A DNA stretch of 64,000 nt, taken from Craterostigma plantagineum. Lineage: Eukaryota; Streptophyta; Magnoliopsida; Lamiales; Linderniaceae. Shown one piece after another: positions 44,330 to 54,769 of the stretch; the first letter of the stretch is position 1; every line of letters starts with the position of its first letter. The DNA lies in contig JAPQWV010000050.1 in NCBI GenBank assembly GCA_027422505.1, forward strand, positions 2,542,001 to 2,606,000. Reading direction: 5' to 3'. Position numbers and translations under genes: made by a program. The notes beneath the pieces are model-generated. The model ran no database searches. It saw only the letters and a program-made list of their open reading frames with translations, and had not been told where the DNA came from.

Positions 44330-44667
44330 TATTAGAATCGAGGGGTCCTTCCTAAAACCAATTGGTGATAGGAGGAGAAAGCCTCTTATATATATACTAG
44401 CTTCAAGAGCTTGAATTATCCGATGTGGACGAAACCCACTTAGAATCTCAACACGCCCCCTCACGTGTGGCATGACTGGCCTAACACGTGGACATATGAA
44501 TCGGGTGACGGTGAGCGGAAGCTCGCTCTGATACTATATTAGAAATTGAGGGGTCCTTCCTAAAACCAATTGGTAATAGGAGGAGAAAGCCTCTTATATA
44601 TATTATATACTAGCTTCAAGAGCTTGAATTATCCGATGTGGGACGAAACCCACTTAGAATCTCAACA
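44330..44667 (-). mobile_element. Complete TRIM (tiny LTR retrotransposon), 338 bp
   Basis: Two short LTRs (44330-44453 and 44537-44667) are near-identical, beginning TATTAGAA and ending TCTCAACA on the plus strand. The 83-base interior contains, on the minus strand, a primer site TAGTATCAGAGC next to one LTR (one mismatch to initiator tRNA-Met) and a purine tract GAGGGGGCG next to the other. The target duplication ATGAG is perfect (44325-44329 and 44668-44672). It has no coding capacity and relies on other elements' enzymes. The left LTR lacks a G in GATGTGGACG and a TATATATA stretch is shorter. Confidence 0.88.
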
Positions 44668-44672
44668 ATGAG

Positions 44673-45453
44673 AGAAATATGTTCTTGTTTAATTAAAGAT
44701 CATTATTAATAAACGCAATTCAAAGATATTTCGATTTTTATATATATCATGTCTACGAAACATATGTGTGTACTATTCGATTTTGGACCAATTTAGAGTG
44801 CTTTTTGATATGTGATCGATTTTGAAGAATTGTTAATGTCAGTTTATTATGTATATGCATAAGCGAGCCGTTAAATTAGATTATAGTTTGTTTACAGATA
44901 CATATGAATGAATTATATATGTGACAAGGTTTTTAGATTGTGATGATCAATATGTTGACTACAATTCCAGTTCATTAAATTGTAAGATTGTGATCGTTCT
45001 TTTACCTCCAATAAGAACCTCGCACTGTACGTTCTCACAATGATAACAATGATAATATCATCATAAATTTCCTTCACATTTTCACAGACAAATATGAGTC
45101 TTGTGGTCCATACTAATAAAGAAACCCTAGGAAATTCGACAAATTCATGATAGGTCTGTACATTACCAAAGTCGAGACATATTTAGCTTTAATTATTGAT
45201 AATATTGCAGTGTAATAAAACAAAGATGACAAAGCACTAGTACTTCTAAATATAGTATCAAGGTAGGGTTTTGGATCCATATTAACAAATATTAAATATG
45301 CAATACTTTGGTGGACCATACACACACTTACACCCACACACCATATTTCTTTCTTATATATTTTTTTTATGGAACATTTCTCTCTATACAGTTCCCCCAT
45401 TCTAAGGGCAAGACAAGCATTACTTGACTGCGAAAAAGAGAAAGAGGAAAGAC
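44673..45453. other. Upstream region of the CBP60 gene
   Basis: AT-rich; presumably contains the promoter of the gene starting at 45454. A TTATATATTTTTTTT stretch at about 45353-45368 is a weak TATA candidate. No separate gene seen. Confidence 0.4.
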
Positions 45454-47700
45454 ATGTTGTCTTCGTCAGGGAAATCATACCAACTTGATAGCTATAATGG
45501 CGAATCGAACAACTCTTTGTTAATAAGGTGAGTAGTAATAAACAAAGCTCTCTTCTTCAATGGCCATTAATATATTCTAGGTAGCCCTTATTAGTTACTT
45601 TTGTGGCCATTGTTCTATAAAATGTGTTAGGGTGTGGGTGTGGCAGCTTTGAGTTTCTCTATCTTATGCTCGCTTTTCTTGGATCTCGAATCTTTGTCTT
45701 TTCAATCTCGCTAAAGTGTTTTATTACAGGGATTCTAACAACCGGGAAAGCTTTCAAGACTTGAAGCTAACGTTAGATGACATTGGCAGCAACAAGAAAG
45801 TTTACACTGGAAAAACGTTCCAAGAACTGGGAATCCCTTTACAAGTAACCCTAGTCGAAGAAGCCACTGGCAATTTAGTCAGAATTAGTAACTTAGAAGT
45901 GGACATCGTCGGCCTCCATGAGAATTTTTCCAAAGAAAGTTGGACTACCGAAGAGTTTAACAGCCACATAATCGAAGAACCTTCTTTACTGCACAATGTG
46001 CCCCTTCGTCTTCCTCTTACAGATGGAATTGCTGCTGCTGCTCATAAGGTGTTGTTTAGGCATACAAATCGGCACTTCAAGAAATGCAAATACAGGCTCG
46101 GTGCGAGGATAGTTAATAGTAACCTAATAAGTGGTGTAAGAATTAAGGAGGCGAAGACGAATCCGTTCGTCGTCGTTGATAAAAGGAATAGTGAGTCACC
46201 TGCTTCTTTTCTTACTGCTATTGTTCTTGAATCTGGGTTTTTTTAAACTTATTTCTGATGCTTATTATCGAAACGAGACTTTTTTTTTCTTTTGGGATCT
46301 ATTTTATCCAAGTGAGCGAAAAGATCGATCGGCCTTCGTTGGAGGCCGAGGTATGGAGACTGAAAAACATCAGCAAAGGCGGGGTTTACCACAAGCGACT
46401 ACTTGCAAAGAACATCAACACGGTGGGGAAGTTCCTCTCTGAATACGACAAGGATCCCAATAACCTTCGCGAGGTATGAACAACGAACATTAAAAATCGA
46501 AGGGTCTTTCATAAAGACAAATAGGGTGACAGGAGTAGACAGAAACTTTTAGTGCTCGTTTGGTGATTATATTTGAGAGGGTTTAATTAGGTAAGAATTT
46601 ATATAACAAATTAATAAGTATAAATAAAATGCGTGTTCGTTAGTATGTTTAAATAAACATAAGTGATGATTGATGAGGTGTGCATTTAAACCGTCTACAT
46701 GGGTTTTGAGTGGTTTATTTTATATAAACCAATGGTTTAGAGAAACCTTTTAACCAAACACACTGACATGTCTTAAACATACGTTTAGTGCTTGTTTGGT
46801 TATTACATTTAGGAGGATTAAACGATTGAGGTTTATATAAAAATAATTGATGGGTAGAACTAAAATGCGTGTTTGGTTAGTGCGTTTAAATAAACACATT
46901 TGAGGATGTGCGTTTATTTAAACTCGCCGGTATGAGGTTAAAACAAGATTACATAAACCCATGGTTTATTTGTATCTATGTACACCCTTAAAATAGCTAA
47001 ACCCATGAACCAAATTAAAAACATTAAACCCCCCAACCTAGAAGAATAAGTAGAGTTATTCGACGTGGGACAAAGTCCAAATTATATAATCCCAAGAGGG
47101 AAGCAAAACGATATATGCTAGTGCGTTACCTTTTATTTTCTATGTCGAAATCTGTGAACCGACGATGAACCCTAGTTTTGCAGCATTATTATTTGAATCT
47201 CAACCTAGGCGTTTCAATCACTATTTTTAATTTTTTTTCTTTTTATTTCCCTTGAATGGGGATCTCAGATTATGCAGATGAAGGGCAAACGTTGGGATGA
47301 TACTGTAGAGCACGCAATGATCAACCGTCCCACTTCTCAACCAAGAACAACAGCAGTCGACGGACAAATTCTTGGGCAAAACGTACAAAGAATTCGATTG
47401 ATCAACTCATACAAGTCCTATAGATATATAGATAGATCACTTATCCTTTTCCTTTTCTTTTTTTTCTCTCTTGGCTTATGGCAGATCTTATTGAACCCTT
47501 TATAGGCATCTATGGGCGAACTGATGGCCTCTGATCATCATCCACACGATGATGAAGTCTTTGCTGATTTGTTAACGGAGGACAATAATATTAATCCCAA
47601 CAACTCAGGGTTTCGGGACACTTTGTTGTCTTGTGATGAGGATTCGATTTTCAACTGGTTCTATCCAGATTCCTTGGAAGATTTTTCGAAAATAGCCTAA
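45454..47700 (+). CDS. CBP60-like calmodulin-binding protein
   Basis: The best model has five exons, 45454-45527, 45730-46190, 46313-46473, 47269-47382 and 47506-47700, all GT-AG with the frame preserved, giving 334 residues. Exon 2 has the CBP60 core (LKLTLDDIGSNKKVYTGKTF, VDIVGLHENFSKESWTTEEF, KYRLGARIV, GVRIKEAKTNPFVV), exon 3 the EVWRLKNISKGGVYHKRL block and exon 4 WDDTVEHA. Family members bind calmodulin and DNA, and several promote salicylate synthesis genes. At 334 residues it is shorter than the usual 450-650, and the region after WDDTVEHA is unlike the family norm, so the C-terminus may be diverged or truncated. The fourth donor (GTACAA) and the acceptor at 47505 are the least certain. 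Intron 3 carries a TRIM LTR and MITEs. A decayed copy lies at 33467-35127. Confidence 0.75.
46491..47097 (-). mobile_element. Solo TRIM LTR in a CBP60 intron, split by MITEs
   Basis: AAATCGAAGGGTCTTTCATAA at the left and GAGTTATTCGACGTGGGAC leading to AATCCCAAGAG at the right match the two ends of the TRIM LTR at 44330-44453 with many differences. Between them lies about 490 bp of unrelated MITE sequence. No second LTR or primer site is seen. Confidence 0.55.
46545..47036. mobile_element. Two tandem MITE copies in the CBP60 intron
   Basis: Two related units of about 240 bp begin AGTGCTCGTTTGGTGATTAT (46552) and AGTGCTTGTTTGGTTATTAC (46787). The first ends TTAACCAAACACAC, an inverted repeat of its start. 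Both contain TAAAATGCGTGTT and CATGGGTTTTGA or similar. The superfamily is uncertain. Confidence 0.5.
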
Positions 47701-48344
47701 GATCATCAGCTGCATGCAACCTCAATATTTGTTCTTGAGTTGAACAATCAGTCATCAATTATGTTACCTACACATTTTTTGTATCTGTAAAAGATGGGGA
47801 ATAGTAAAAGAGAGACAAGGATTTATACTTAGAGAGAGAGAGATAAAGGGGTGTGGTCAGGTAAGGGTATGTATCTAATACGTCAACAGCTTGTGTTATT
47901 CTGTGTCTACTTTTGGACCACAATCATCAGCCAATGGCTGTTAATCTTATCATATCATGAGACCAAGAAAGTCTTTGATCAAGCCTGTTGATATTCCTAT
48001 TTTTATTTATAGAATTCTAACTGAAACCAACTTCAGTTTTGTCAGTCGCTACATATACTATCTTTTTCCTTCGTACAGTCTAATTGAAAAAACGGATGGA
48101 TTATAAAAAACATTACTTCGAGAAAAACCCTAGTTCTTGATTTGCTTTCTATGACATACGTGTGTTGAGATGCTTTTTGTTTTTCGTTAAGCGTGCCCTC
48201 ACCATGATGATCGTTTGATCATAATCGAGCTGATGATGAGAATATTCTTTTCTGTTAGGGCTATTTTCGTGATACGACTTCTAACTAACTCGAATGATTT
48301 CCGAAATGTGGAGCAATAACAAAAAAATGAAAATGTCCCGAGAG

Positions 48345-48383
<39 letters not shown>

Positions 48384-49474
48384 CACACACACAAACACAC
48401 ACATTCTCTTAACACATTGTGTGAAAACACAAGAAAGAATGAAAATGCAACTATCTCAAAATAAAACGAGAACAAAGATACCAATCTACACCTCTCTCTC
48501 TCTCTCTATATATATATTAATACTTATAAGTGTGTATGAAGAAATGAATAGTGTTTTCGTCGTAAGCTATTTATCGCGAGTATATCCTATTTACCCTACA
48601 AATTTTCGTAATGATTAGCCTATTTATCGTGCAATTCATTTCCTTACGATAATTTTCTAGCCAAATGACACGTATTCCAATTTTTTGACGTTCAATTTTT
48701 TTGCCGTTGAATTCGGTTGTGGCCAATAGGCGATAGTCATAAACTATAGAAGACATTAAAATTCCCTTAAGCCGGTTCAGTGAATATTTTTGCTTGTAGG
48801 TTGGAATTTCAGTGAATATTTTATCCTTTTTTCATCTTTAGCTCAGTAAGGCATCTGGGTTTTGATGATTTTTCGTACCTTGTGATGTTTGTAGCTTAGA
48901 TATGTAATTTCGCCTACCAATATGATCTAAACTGGGCGTTCGAATGAGTTAACTTTAGGGCTGAGAATGTCGAGTTTTGTGAAAACAAAAGCTTTGCAGA
49001 AGACTAACTACAGACGGATGAACAGTATATTTCTTGATCGAGAAGAAGTGGGTTTCTCATAAAATAAAAAAGTCGTTTTAATTAGTGCAAAATATTATTA
49101 GTTAAGGCAATAATATGCTTATGAACACTTCAGTTCCATCTTTGAGCAGTCTTAGAATTTCGCGAGGAACGAAATTAATTTCAGGGCCGATGAAATAATT
49201 TTTTACAAAATTTGTTTCAAATCTATTTAGAAATTATTAGATATTTAGATAATTAAAGATAAATATATGAGAATAGATTGAATGGAGTAAACTATACAGG
49301 TTGATTGGAGTTTAATGATATTGTTCAAACACTATCAGTAAAGAATTGTACTCTGTTATAAAGGAATGGTTTGAGATGACCTTACTAAATTTTTATAAAC
49401 TTCAGATAAGTAAATGTATGCATATAATTTGACCGGTTTTGTGCAATTTTTTTTTTTTTACCTCTGCTAGGATT
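47701..49474. other. Intergenic region downstream of CBP60
   Basis: No gene recognised. It contains a CT/CA microsatellite (48346-48402) whose flank is duplicated at 56087-56190. The rest is AT-rich with no convincing frames. Confidence 0.45.
48346..48440. repeat. CT/CA microsatellite with duplicated flank
   Basis: A (CT)n run followed by CATACACACACAC and then TTCTCTTAACACATTGTGTG and GAAAACACAAGAAA. The same order and flank recur at 56087-56190. Confidence 0.7.
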
Positions 49475-49546
49475 TCGTTCTTTTGTTTCAGTTGTATTGA
49501 GTGTCGCTGTCGATTCATCTATCTTCATGCAAAATATATACAGAGA

Positions 49547-49820
49547 TGTTGCTATTGTGAAATGTAGAAGAATTATTTTATTAAACTCTCTAATCAATCG
49601 TAAATGATGTACAGAGTAACATATATATATACAGTGTTTCTAACTACTCTGCTAACAGTCCTCTTAACTGTAATTCTAAAGAAGATAAATACAATTGCCA
49701 CGTTGGTATCTCTAAGTGTAGTCCTTCGTACGGGAATCTGCTGACACGTCCTTATCCTCATTAGCTGCCACATCGACATTGTCATCTTCCACATCAGCAT
49801 TGCCCTGCATATTCGCTACA
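49547..49820 (-). repeat. 3' LTR of the copia element
   Basis: 274 bp; contains the last 36 codons of the polyprotein frame and its stop (49712-49714 on the minus strand). Identical to 54496-54769 by eye. Confidence 0.92.
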
Positions 49821-52800
49821 TCCCCCCCGCAAGTTGGGACTTGGTGGAAGTCCAACAAGCCTAACTTGGACAGTAAAAACATGAAAGCAGGAGAGCTGAG
49901 AGATTTAGTAAAAACATCCGCAACTTGAAACCTGGTTGGAACATGTTGTAATGAGATGAACCCAAGTTTATATTGATCTCGAACGATGTGACAATCAATC
50001 TCAATATGCTTCGTGCGCTCATGAAATACAGGATTTTCAGAGATGTGAATTGCTGCCTTGTTGTCACATCTCAAGGGTATGGGCAGTGGAACAGCAATGT
50101 GTAGATCATGAAGCAAGAAACTGATCCATTTTAGCTCACAAACAGTGGCAGCTAAACTCCTGTATTCGGCTTCAGCTGAGGAACGAGAAACTGTGTTTTC
50201 TTTCTTAGTTTTCCAGCTAATAAGAGATGAACCGAGAAAGATACAATACCCAGTGAGAGATCTCCTAGACGTGTGACATGAGGCCCAATCAGAATCACTG
50301 TAGGCCATGAGATGAAAGTCACTTGCTGCCGAATAAAACAGACCTTGAGAACAATGAGACTTCAGATATCTGAGAACATGCATCATAGAAATCCAATGAG
50401 CTGTGCGAGGAGCTTGTGTATGCTGACTGAGTTGTTGCACAGCATATGTAAGGTCTGGTCTTGTGAAGCCGAGGTACAAAAGCTGCCCAACAATTGTCCT
50501 ATATTGAGAAGAGTTATCCAGCAGAGAACCACTTGAGTCTTCTGGAGGAAAAAAATGATTCTTAGGTAGAGGTGTAGCAGCACCCTTAGAACCAATCATG
50601 CCCATAGTAGTGAGGAGATCCAGAATATACTTGCGTTGATTGAGATAGATTCCTTGCCGAGTGCGAATGATCTCAATTCCAAGGAAGAACTTGGCAGGGC
50701 CAAGATCCTTGATGGTAAACAGAGAATCAAGATAAGCCTTGACATGATTGATCTCTTCAAGGGATGAACCTGTGATGAGAACATCATCAACATAAACAAT
50801 GAGGATAAGAAAAACAGAACCTTTCCTGAGGATGAACAAACAATGATCATGTGGAGATGGTCTAAATCCATAGGCCTGCAGATGCGAAGTAAGTTGAGCA
50901 TTCCATTGTCTCGATGCTTGTTTGAGGCCATATAAAGATTTTCGAAGCTTGCAAACTTTGTTTGTTCCCGCCACATGATACCCCGGTGGCAGCTTCATGT
51001 ATACTTCTTCATCCAAAATGCCATGGAGGAATGCATTGTTAATGTCCAGCTGTTCGAGAGGCCAACAATATGCTGCTGCAATGGCTATCACAATCCTGAC
51101 AGAAACAGCTTTAGCTACGGGTGCAAATATATCAAAGTAGTCAATACCTTCCGTTTGGCTATATCCCTTCGCAACTAGCCGGGCTTTATGTCTTTCTATT
51201 GTACCATCAGCTTTACATTTTATTTTGAATACCCACTTACACCCAATTGCTTTCTTTCCTTTTGGTATTTCAACTATATCCCAGGTTTGATTTGCTTCGA
51301 GGGCATCCAACTCGGCCTGCATGGCTTGTAACCATTCCTTAGAGCTTTTAGCTTCTTCATAACTGCGAGGCTCTTGAATGTTGTGTAGATTTGCCAAAAA
51401 ACATATGTACTTCGAGGAAAATTGGTTATTGATAAAAAAAGGATAAGTATTGGGAGTATGAGATGAGGAATGTACCAGATGACAGCTGGGAGAGAGTGCA
51501 GAATCAGCATGTACATTGCAAGATACATACTCATTCATCCAATGAGGAGTTTTTCTGGTTCTGGAACTCTTTCTTTGGGCTGGTATAGGTGACGCAGGTG
51601 ATGGTGATGATGACTCAGGTGATGGTAATGAAGACTCAGGTTGTGATTGAATATGATCAGAAGTATGTTCAGATGTATGATGGATGATTGGACTTGGACT
51701 ATTATTAAAGTAGGAATCATGATGTATAGCATCAGGGGAAGGTGGGACTGAGTATGAAATTTCAGTATTTATATCAGGGATGGATGGGGCAGAATGAGAC
51801 ATCCCAGAATCTATATCAGAAGCAGAGTGAGGAAGGGTGATATCATTTGGATTATTGTGAGGTATATCATGAACATTTGAATGAAATGGAAAAATATGTT
51901 CATGAAAAATGACATCTCTGGAAGTAATTATGTTTCCAGATTGAACATCAAGAACTTTGTAGGCTTTTTGACCCGGGGGATATCCCATGAAAACACACTT
52001 GAAAGCTCTAGGACTAAATTTATCTTTGTGGGGCAAAGTGTTGGTAGCAAAGCAGAGGCATCCAAAAGACTTTATGTGGGTAAGATTGGGTGGTTTTTTG
52101 TTGAGGATTTCATATGGGCTTTTCCAATGAAGTGTGGATGAAGGCAGCCTGTTGATGAGATATGTGGCTGTCAATATGGCCTCTCCCCAATATTCTTGGG
52201 GCAGTTTTGACTGGAACATGAGAGCTCGAGCAACTTGCAACAAGTGTTTGTGTTTTCTCTCAACGATTCCATTTTGTTGTGGGGTGTATGGACAAGTTTT
52301 CTGGTGTATAATGCCAAGTTTGGTGAAAAGGGCCTGACATTGGATGCTGTTAAACTCAGCTCCATTATCACTTCGAATGACTTTCACAGGTAGTTGGAAT
52401 TGATTCTGTATCAGGGACAGAAAATTGGCCAATAGGGTAGGTGTTTGGGATTTCAGTTTCATAAAGAGGGTCCAAACTGATCTGCTGCAATCATCAACGA
52501 TGGTTAAGAAATAATGATTGCCATTGTGTGTGGGATTTTTGTATGGGCCCCATATGTCAATGTGTAGAAGTTCAAAACAGGCTGAGGCATGGTTGGAACT
52601 ATCAGGGAATTTTATACGATGTTGTTTTGCAGCAGGGCACACTTCACACACTTCATTGGAAATTTCATTGGATGGTATAAAATCCATATGCTTCATGACT
52701 TCAACAGAAGGATGTCCTAAACGTTTATGCCATATATGGCTAGACACACGGCTGGCAGTACTAGAAAAACACATAGAAGCATTGACTACACGAGGTATAA

Positions 52801-54382
52801 TGGGTATATGAGAGACTGACTTGATATTTGATGACTTGAATGAGTCTGCATCCAGAACATACAGCTTATTTGCAACTCTTCCCACAGCAATTATTTGGTT
52901 AATCTGTTGGTCCTGTAGGATACAATAGGTAGGAAAGAAGAAGGTGATGATTCTGTTAGTAGCAGCAAGTTTATGGATAGAAATAAGGTTGCATTTGAAT
53001 TCAGGAATATAAAGGCAATCAGTTAAATGGAAGGTATCGGTAAAATGCACATCTCCAGTGTGCTGTACAGGTTTGATGCTGCCATCTGGTAGAAAAACTG
53101 GAGTATATTGGGTGATTTTCTTGGGATAATATATGAATTTGAGGTCACAGCACATATGATTCGTGGCTCCACTATCCAAAATCCAGAACCACGCACTTGT
53201 TGAATTGCTAGAAGTCAAGTTATGGTTTAAGCTCATACCTGCAAAATCCATCATGTGAGCAAAATTCACCTGATCTGCCTCATTACTTGTGACCAGATTT
53301 TTAGCTTTAAGGATTCTCCCAACTTCATTCTGCAGCATACTTATATTGGCCATGATGGTTTGGAGATTTGCAGCTTCCTTACTAGAAATATCAGATGCAC
53401 AATCTGTTGCAACCATTGCCTGTTTCTTCTCATTATTCCAGGTGTTCCTTTGAGCCGGCCTATTTAGCTTTTCCTTGTATTCATTCCACCATTCTGGAAG
53501 CCCGTGGATCTTGAAACACATGTCTTTAGTGTGACCATTTCTCTTACAATGCTCACACCACAGCTTCTTCTTTTCTTCTTTGGTCATGAATGAAGGTTGA
53601 GGCTTCCTGATGTAATCCTTTCTCTGCACTAGAAATGCACTGTTATCATTTGACTCTCTTAAGAACATGCTTGATTTCTTCTGATTCTCCACGTTCATGA
53701 CCATGGCATATGCTTTATTCTCATCAGGCATAGGCTCCATCATCAATATATGATTCTTCACTCCATCATATTCATCATTTAGACCAAGCAGAAATTGCAT
53801 TAATCTGTTCCTTTTTTCTTTCTTTTCGACACAATGTCGAGCATCACAGGTGCATTGAGCAGGAGGATCTATATAGCTAATCTCATCCCAACACCTCTTA
53901 AGTTTTGAAAAATACAAGTCTAGAGGCAGATTTTCTTGAGTGACAGAAATTATTTCTCTCTGCAAATTAAAAATCTGTGGACCATTAGATGTACCGTATC
54001 TGTTCTTCAATGCTTCCCAAAGCACCTTCGCATCTGAGGAGAAAGCATATCCAGCGGCGATTTCTTTAGTCATCGAGTTTAAGATCCATGAGACGATCAT
54101 GTAGTTCGCCTGTTGCCAGGCATCGTAGTTGGAATCAGTACGAGGAGGCTCCTTCACTTGTCCGTTAATGAATCCTAGCTTCTTCTTCGCTCCCAAAGCT
54201 ATTATCATAGCATGACTCCACGCTGCATAGTTGTTGCTGCTTAACAGATTCGTCACCAATCTCATCCCAGGCGAATCAGAATTGTGAAGATACGTGGTGA
54301 TTTCTCCAGATCCTTGAACTTCAATTGTGGACGCATTGGTATGTTGCTGAGAATCGGTAACTTCTTCCATGTCGATTTGCAA
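49712..54382 (-). CDS. Copia gag-pol polyprotein, full length
   Basis: A 1556-residue open frame. Gag (about 1-300) has the plant copia N-terminal segment (SPGMRLVTNLLSSNNYAAWS) and a CCHC zinc knuckle (C276, C279, H284, C289). The protease has DSGA at 403-406. The integrase follows with HIDIWGP and IRSDNGAEF carrying the first two Asp, and QNGIVERKHKH the Glu. The reverse transcriptase has KARLVAKGYSQTEGIDY, NNAFLHG and catalytic YVDD near 1240. RNase H shows SDSDWASC and the RSSAEAEYRSLA block, with KHIEIDCHIVRD at its end. It encodes everything needed to copy and insert the element. The start ATG is 113 bases after the 5' LTR on the minus strand. The frame runs past the polypurine tract into the 3' LTR, so the last residues are LTR-encoded. 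No stop or shift is seen. Confidence 0.93.
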   Translation of the reverse strand: MQIDMEEVTDSQQHTNASTIEVQGSGEITTYLHNSDSPGMRLVTNLLSSNNYAAWSHAMIIALGAKKKLGFINGQVKEPPRTDSNYDAWQQANYMIVSWILNSMTKEIAAGYAFSSDAKVLWEALKNRYGTSNGPQIFNLQREIISVTQENLPLDLYFSKLKRCWDEISYIDPPAQCTCDARHCVEKKEKRNRLMQFLLGLNDEYDGVKNHILMMEPMPDENKAYAMVMNVENQKKSSMFLRESNDNSAFLVQRKDYIRKPQPSFMTKEEKKKLWCEHCKRNGHTKDMCFKIHGLPEWWNEYKEKLNRPAQRNTWNNEKKQAMVATDCASDISSKEAANLQTIMANISMLQNEVGRILKAKNLVTSNEADQVNFAHMMDFAGMSLNHNLTSSNSTSAWFWILDSGATNHMCCDLKFIYYPKKITQYTPVFLPDGSIKPVQHTGDVHFTDTFHLTDCLYIPEFKCNLISIHKLAATNRIITFFFPTYCILQDQQINQIIAVGRVANKLYVLDADSFKSSNIKSVSHIPIIPRVVNASMCFSSTASRVSSHIWHKRLGHPSVEVMKHMDFIPSNEISNEVCEVCPAAKQHRIKFPDSSNHASACFELLHIDIWGPYKNPTHNGNHYFLTIVDDCSRSVWTLFMKLKSQTPTLLANFLSLIQNQFQLPVKVIRSDNGAEFNSIQCQALFTKLGIIHQKTCPYTPQQNGIVERKHKHLLQVARALMFQSKLPQEYWGEAILTATYLINRLPSSTLHWKSPYEILNKKPPNLTHIKSFGCLCFATNTLPHKDKFSPRAFKCVFMGYPPGQKAYKVLDVQSGNIITSRDVIFHEHIFPFHSNVHDIPHNNPNDITLPHSASDIDSGMSHSAPSIPDINTEISYSVPPSPDAIHHDSYFNNSPSPIIHHTSEHTSDHIQSQPESSLPSPESSSPSPASPIPAQRKSSRTRKTPHWMNEYVSCNVHADSALSPSCHLVHSSSHTPNTYPFFINNQFSSKYICFLANLHNIQEPRSYEEAKSSKEWLQAMQAELDALEANQTWDIVEIPKGKKAIGCKWVFKIKCKADGTIERHKARLVAKGYSQTEGIDYFDIFAPVAKAVSVRIVIAIAAAYCWPLEQLDINNAFLHGILDEEVYMKLPPGYHVAGTNKVCKLRKSLYGLKQASRQWNAQLTSHLQAYGFRPSPHDHCLFILRKGSVFLILIVYVDDVLITGSSLEEINHVKAYLDSLFTIKDLGPAKFFLGIEIIRTRQGIYLNQRKYILDLLTTMGMIGSKGAATPLPKNHFFPPEDSSGSLLDNSSQYRTIVGQLLYLGFTRPDLTYAVQQLSQHTQAPRTAHWISMMHVLRYLKSHCSQGLFYSAASDFHLMAYSDSDWASCHTSRRSLTGYCIFLGSSLISWKTKKENTVSRSSAEAEYRSLAATVCELKWISFLLHDLHIAVPLPIPLRCDNKAAIHISENPVFHERTKHIEIDCHIVRDQYKLGFISLQHVPTRFQVADVFTKSLSSPAFMFLLSKLGLLDFHQVPTCGGDVANMQGNADVEDDNVDVAANEDKDVSADSRTKDYT

Positions 54383-54483
54383 ATCAGAAGTATACGAAAC
54401 AAAATTTCAAGCACAGATCAATGAAAATTTTGGCAGAAGGTAGCAGAATTAGCATCAGATATTGTTGCGATCGAGAGAGAAAA

Positions 54484-54495
54484 GCTCTGATACCA
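54484..54495 (-). other. Primer binding site of the copia element, initiator tRNA-Met
   Basis: On the minus strand TGGTATCAGAGC, a perfect match to the classic initiator tRNA-Met primer site, directly next to the 5' LTR. Confidence 0.9.
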
Positions 54496-54769
54496 TGTTG
54501 CTATTGTGAAATGTAGAAGAATTATTTTATTAAACTCTCTAATCAATCGTAAATGATGTACAGAGTAACATATATATATACAGTGTTTCTAACTACTCTG
54601 CTAACAGTCCTCTTAACTGTAATTCTAAAGAAGATAAATACAATTGCCACGTTGGTATCTCTAAGTGTAGTCCTTCGTACGGGAATCTGCTGACACGTCC
54701 TTATCCTCATTAGCTGCCACATCGACATTGTCATCTTCCACATCAGCATTGCCCTGCATATTCGCTACA
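54496..54769 (-). repeat. 5' LTR of the copia element
   Basis: 274 bp, identical by eye to 49547-49820. On the minus strand the AT-rich TATATATATGTTAC region near 54572 may supply the promoter. Confidence 0.92.

Larger units (their letters stand above)
49547..54769 (-). mobile_element. Ty1/copia LTR retrotransposon, apparently intact and young
   Basis: The LTRs, 49547-49820 and 54496-54769 (274 bp each), look identical base for base. On the minus strand they begin TGTAGCG and end GCAACA. The primer site TGGTATCAGAGC (54484-54495) matches initiator tRNA-Met and abuts the 5' LTR. The polypurine tract GCGGGGGGGA (49821-49830) abuts the 3' LTR. One uninterrupted polyprotein frame fills the interior. 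The insertion lies in Helitron-like unit 1; the empty site is preserved in unit 2 (near 55440). Unusually, the flanks share only one base with it rather than a 5-bp duplication. Confidence 0.93.

Noticed and set aside
48281..48484. Minus-strand frame with repeated RE residues, and the plus-strand SLSLSL frame at 56048-56248
   Set aside because: Translations of the CT microsatellite.
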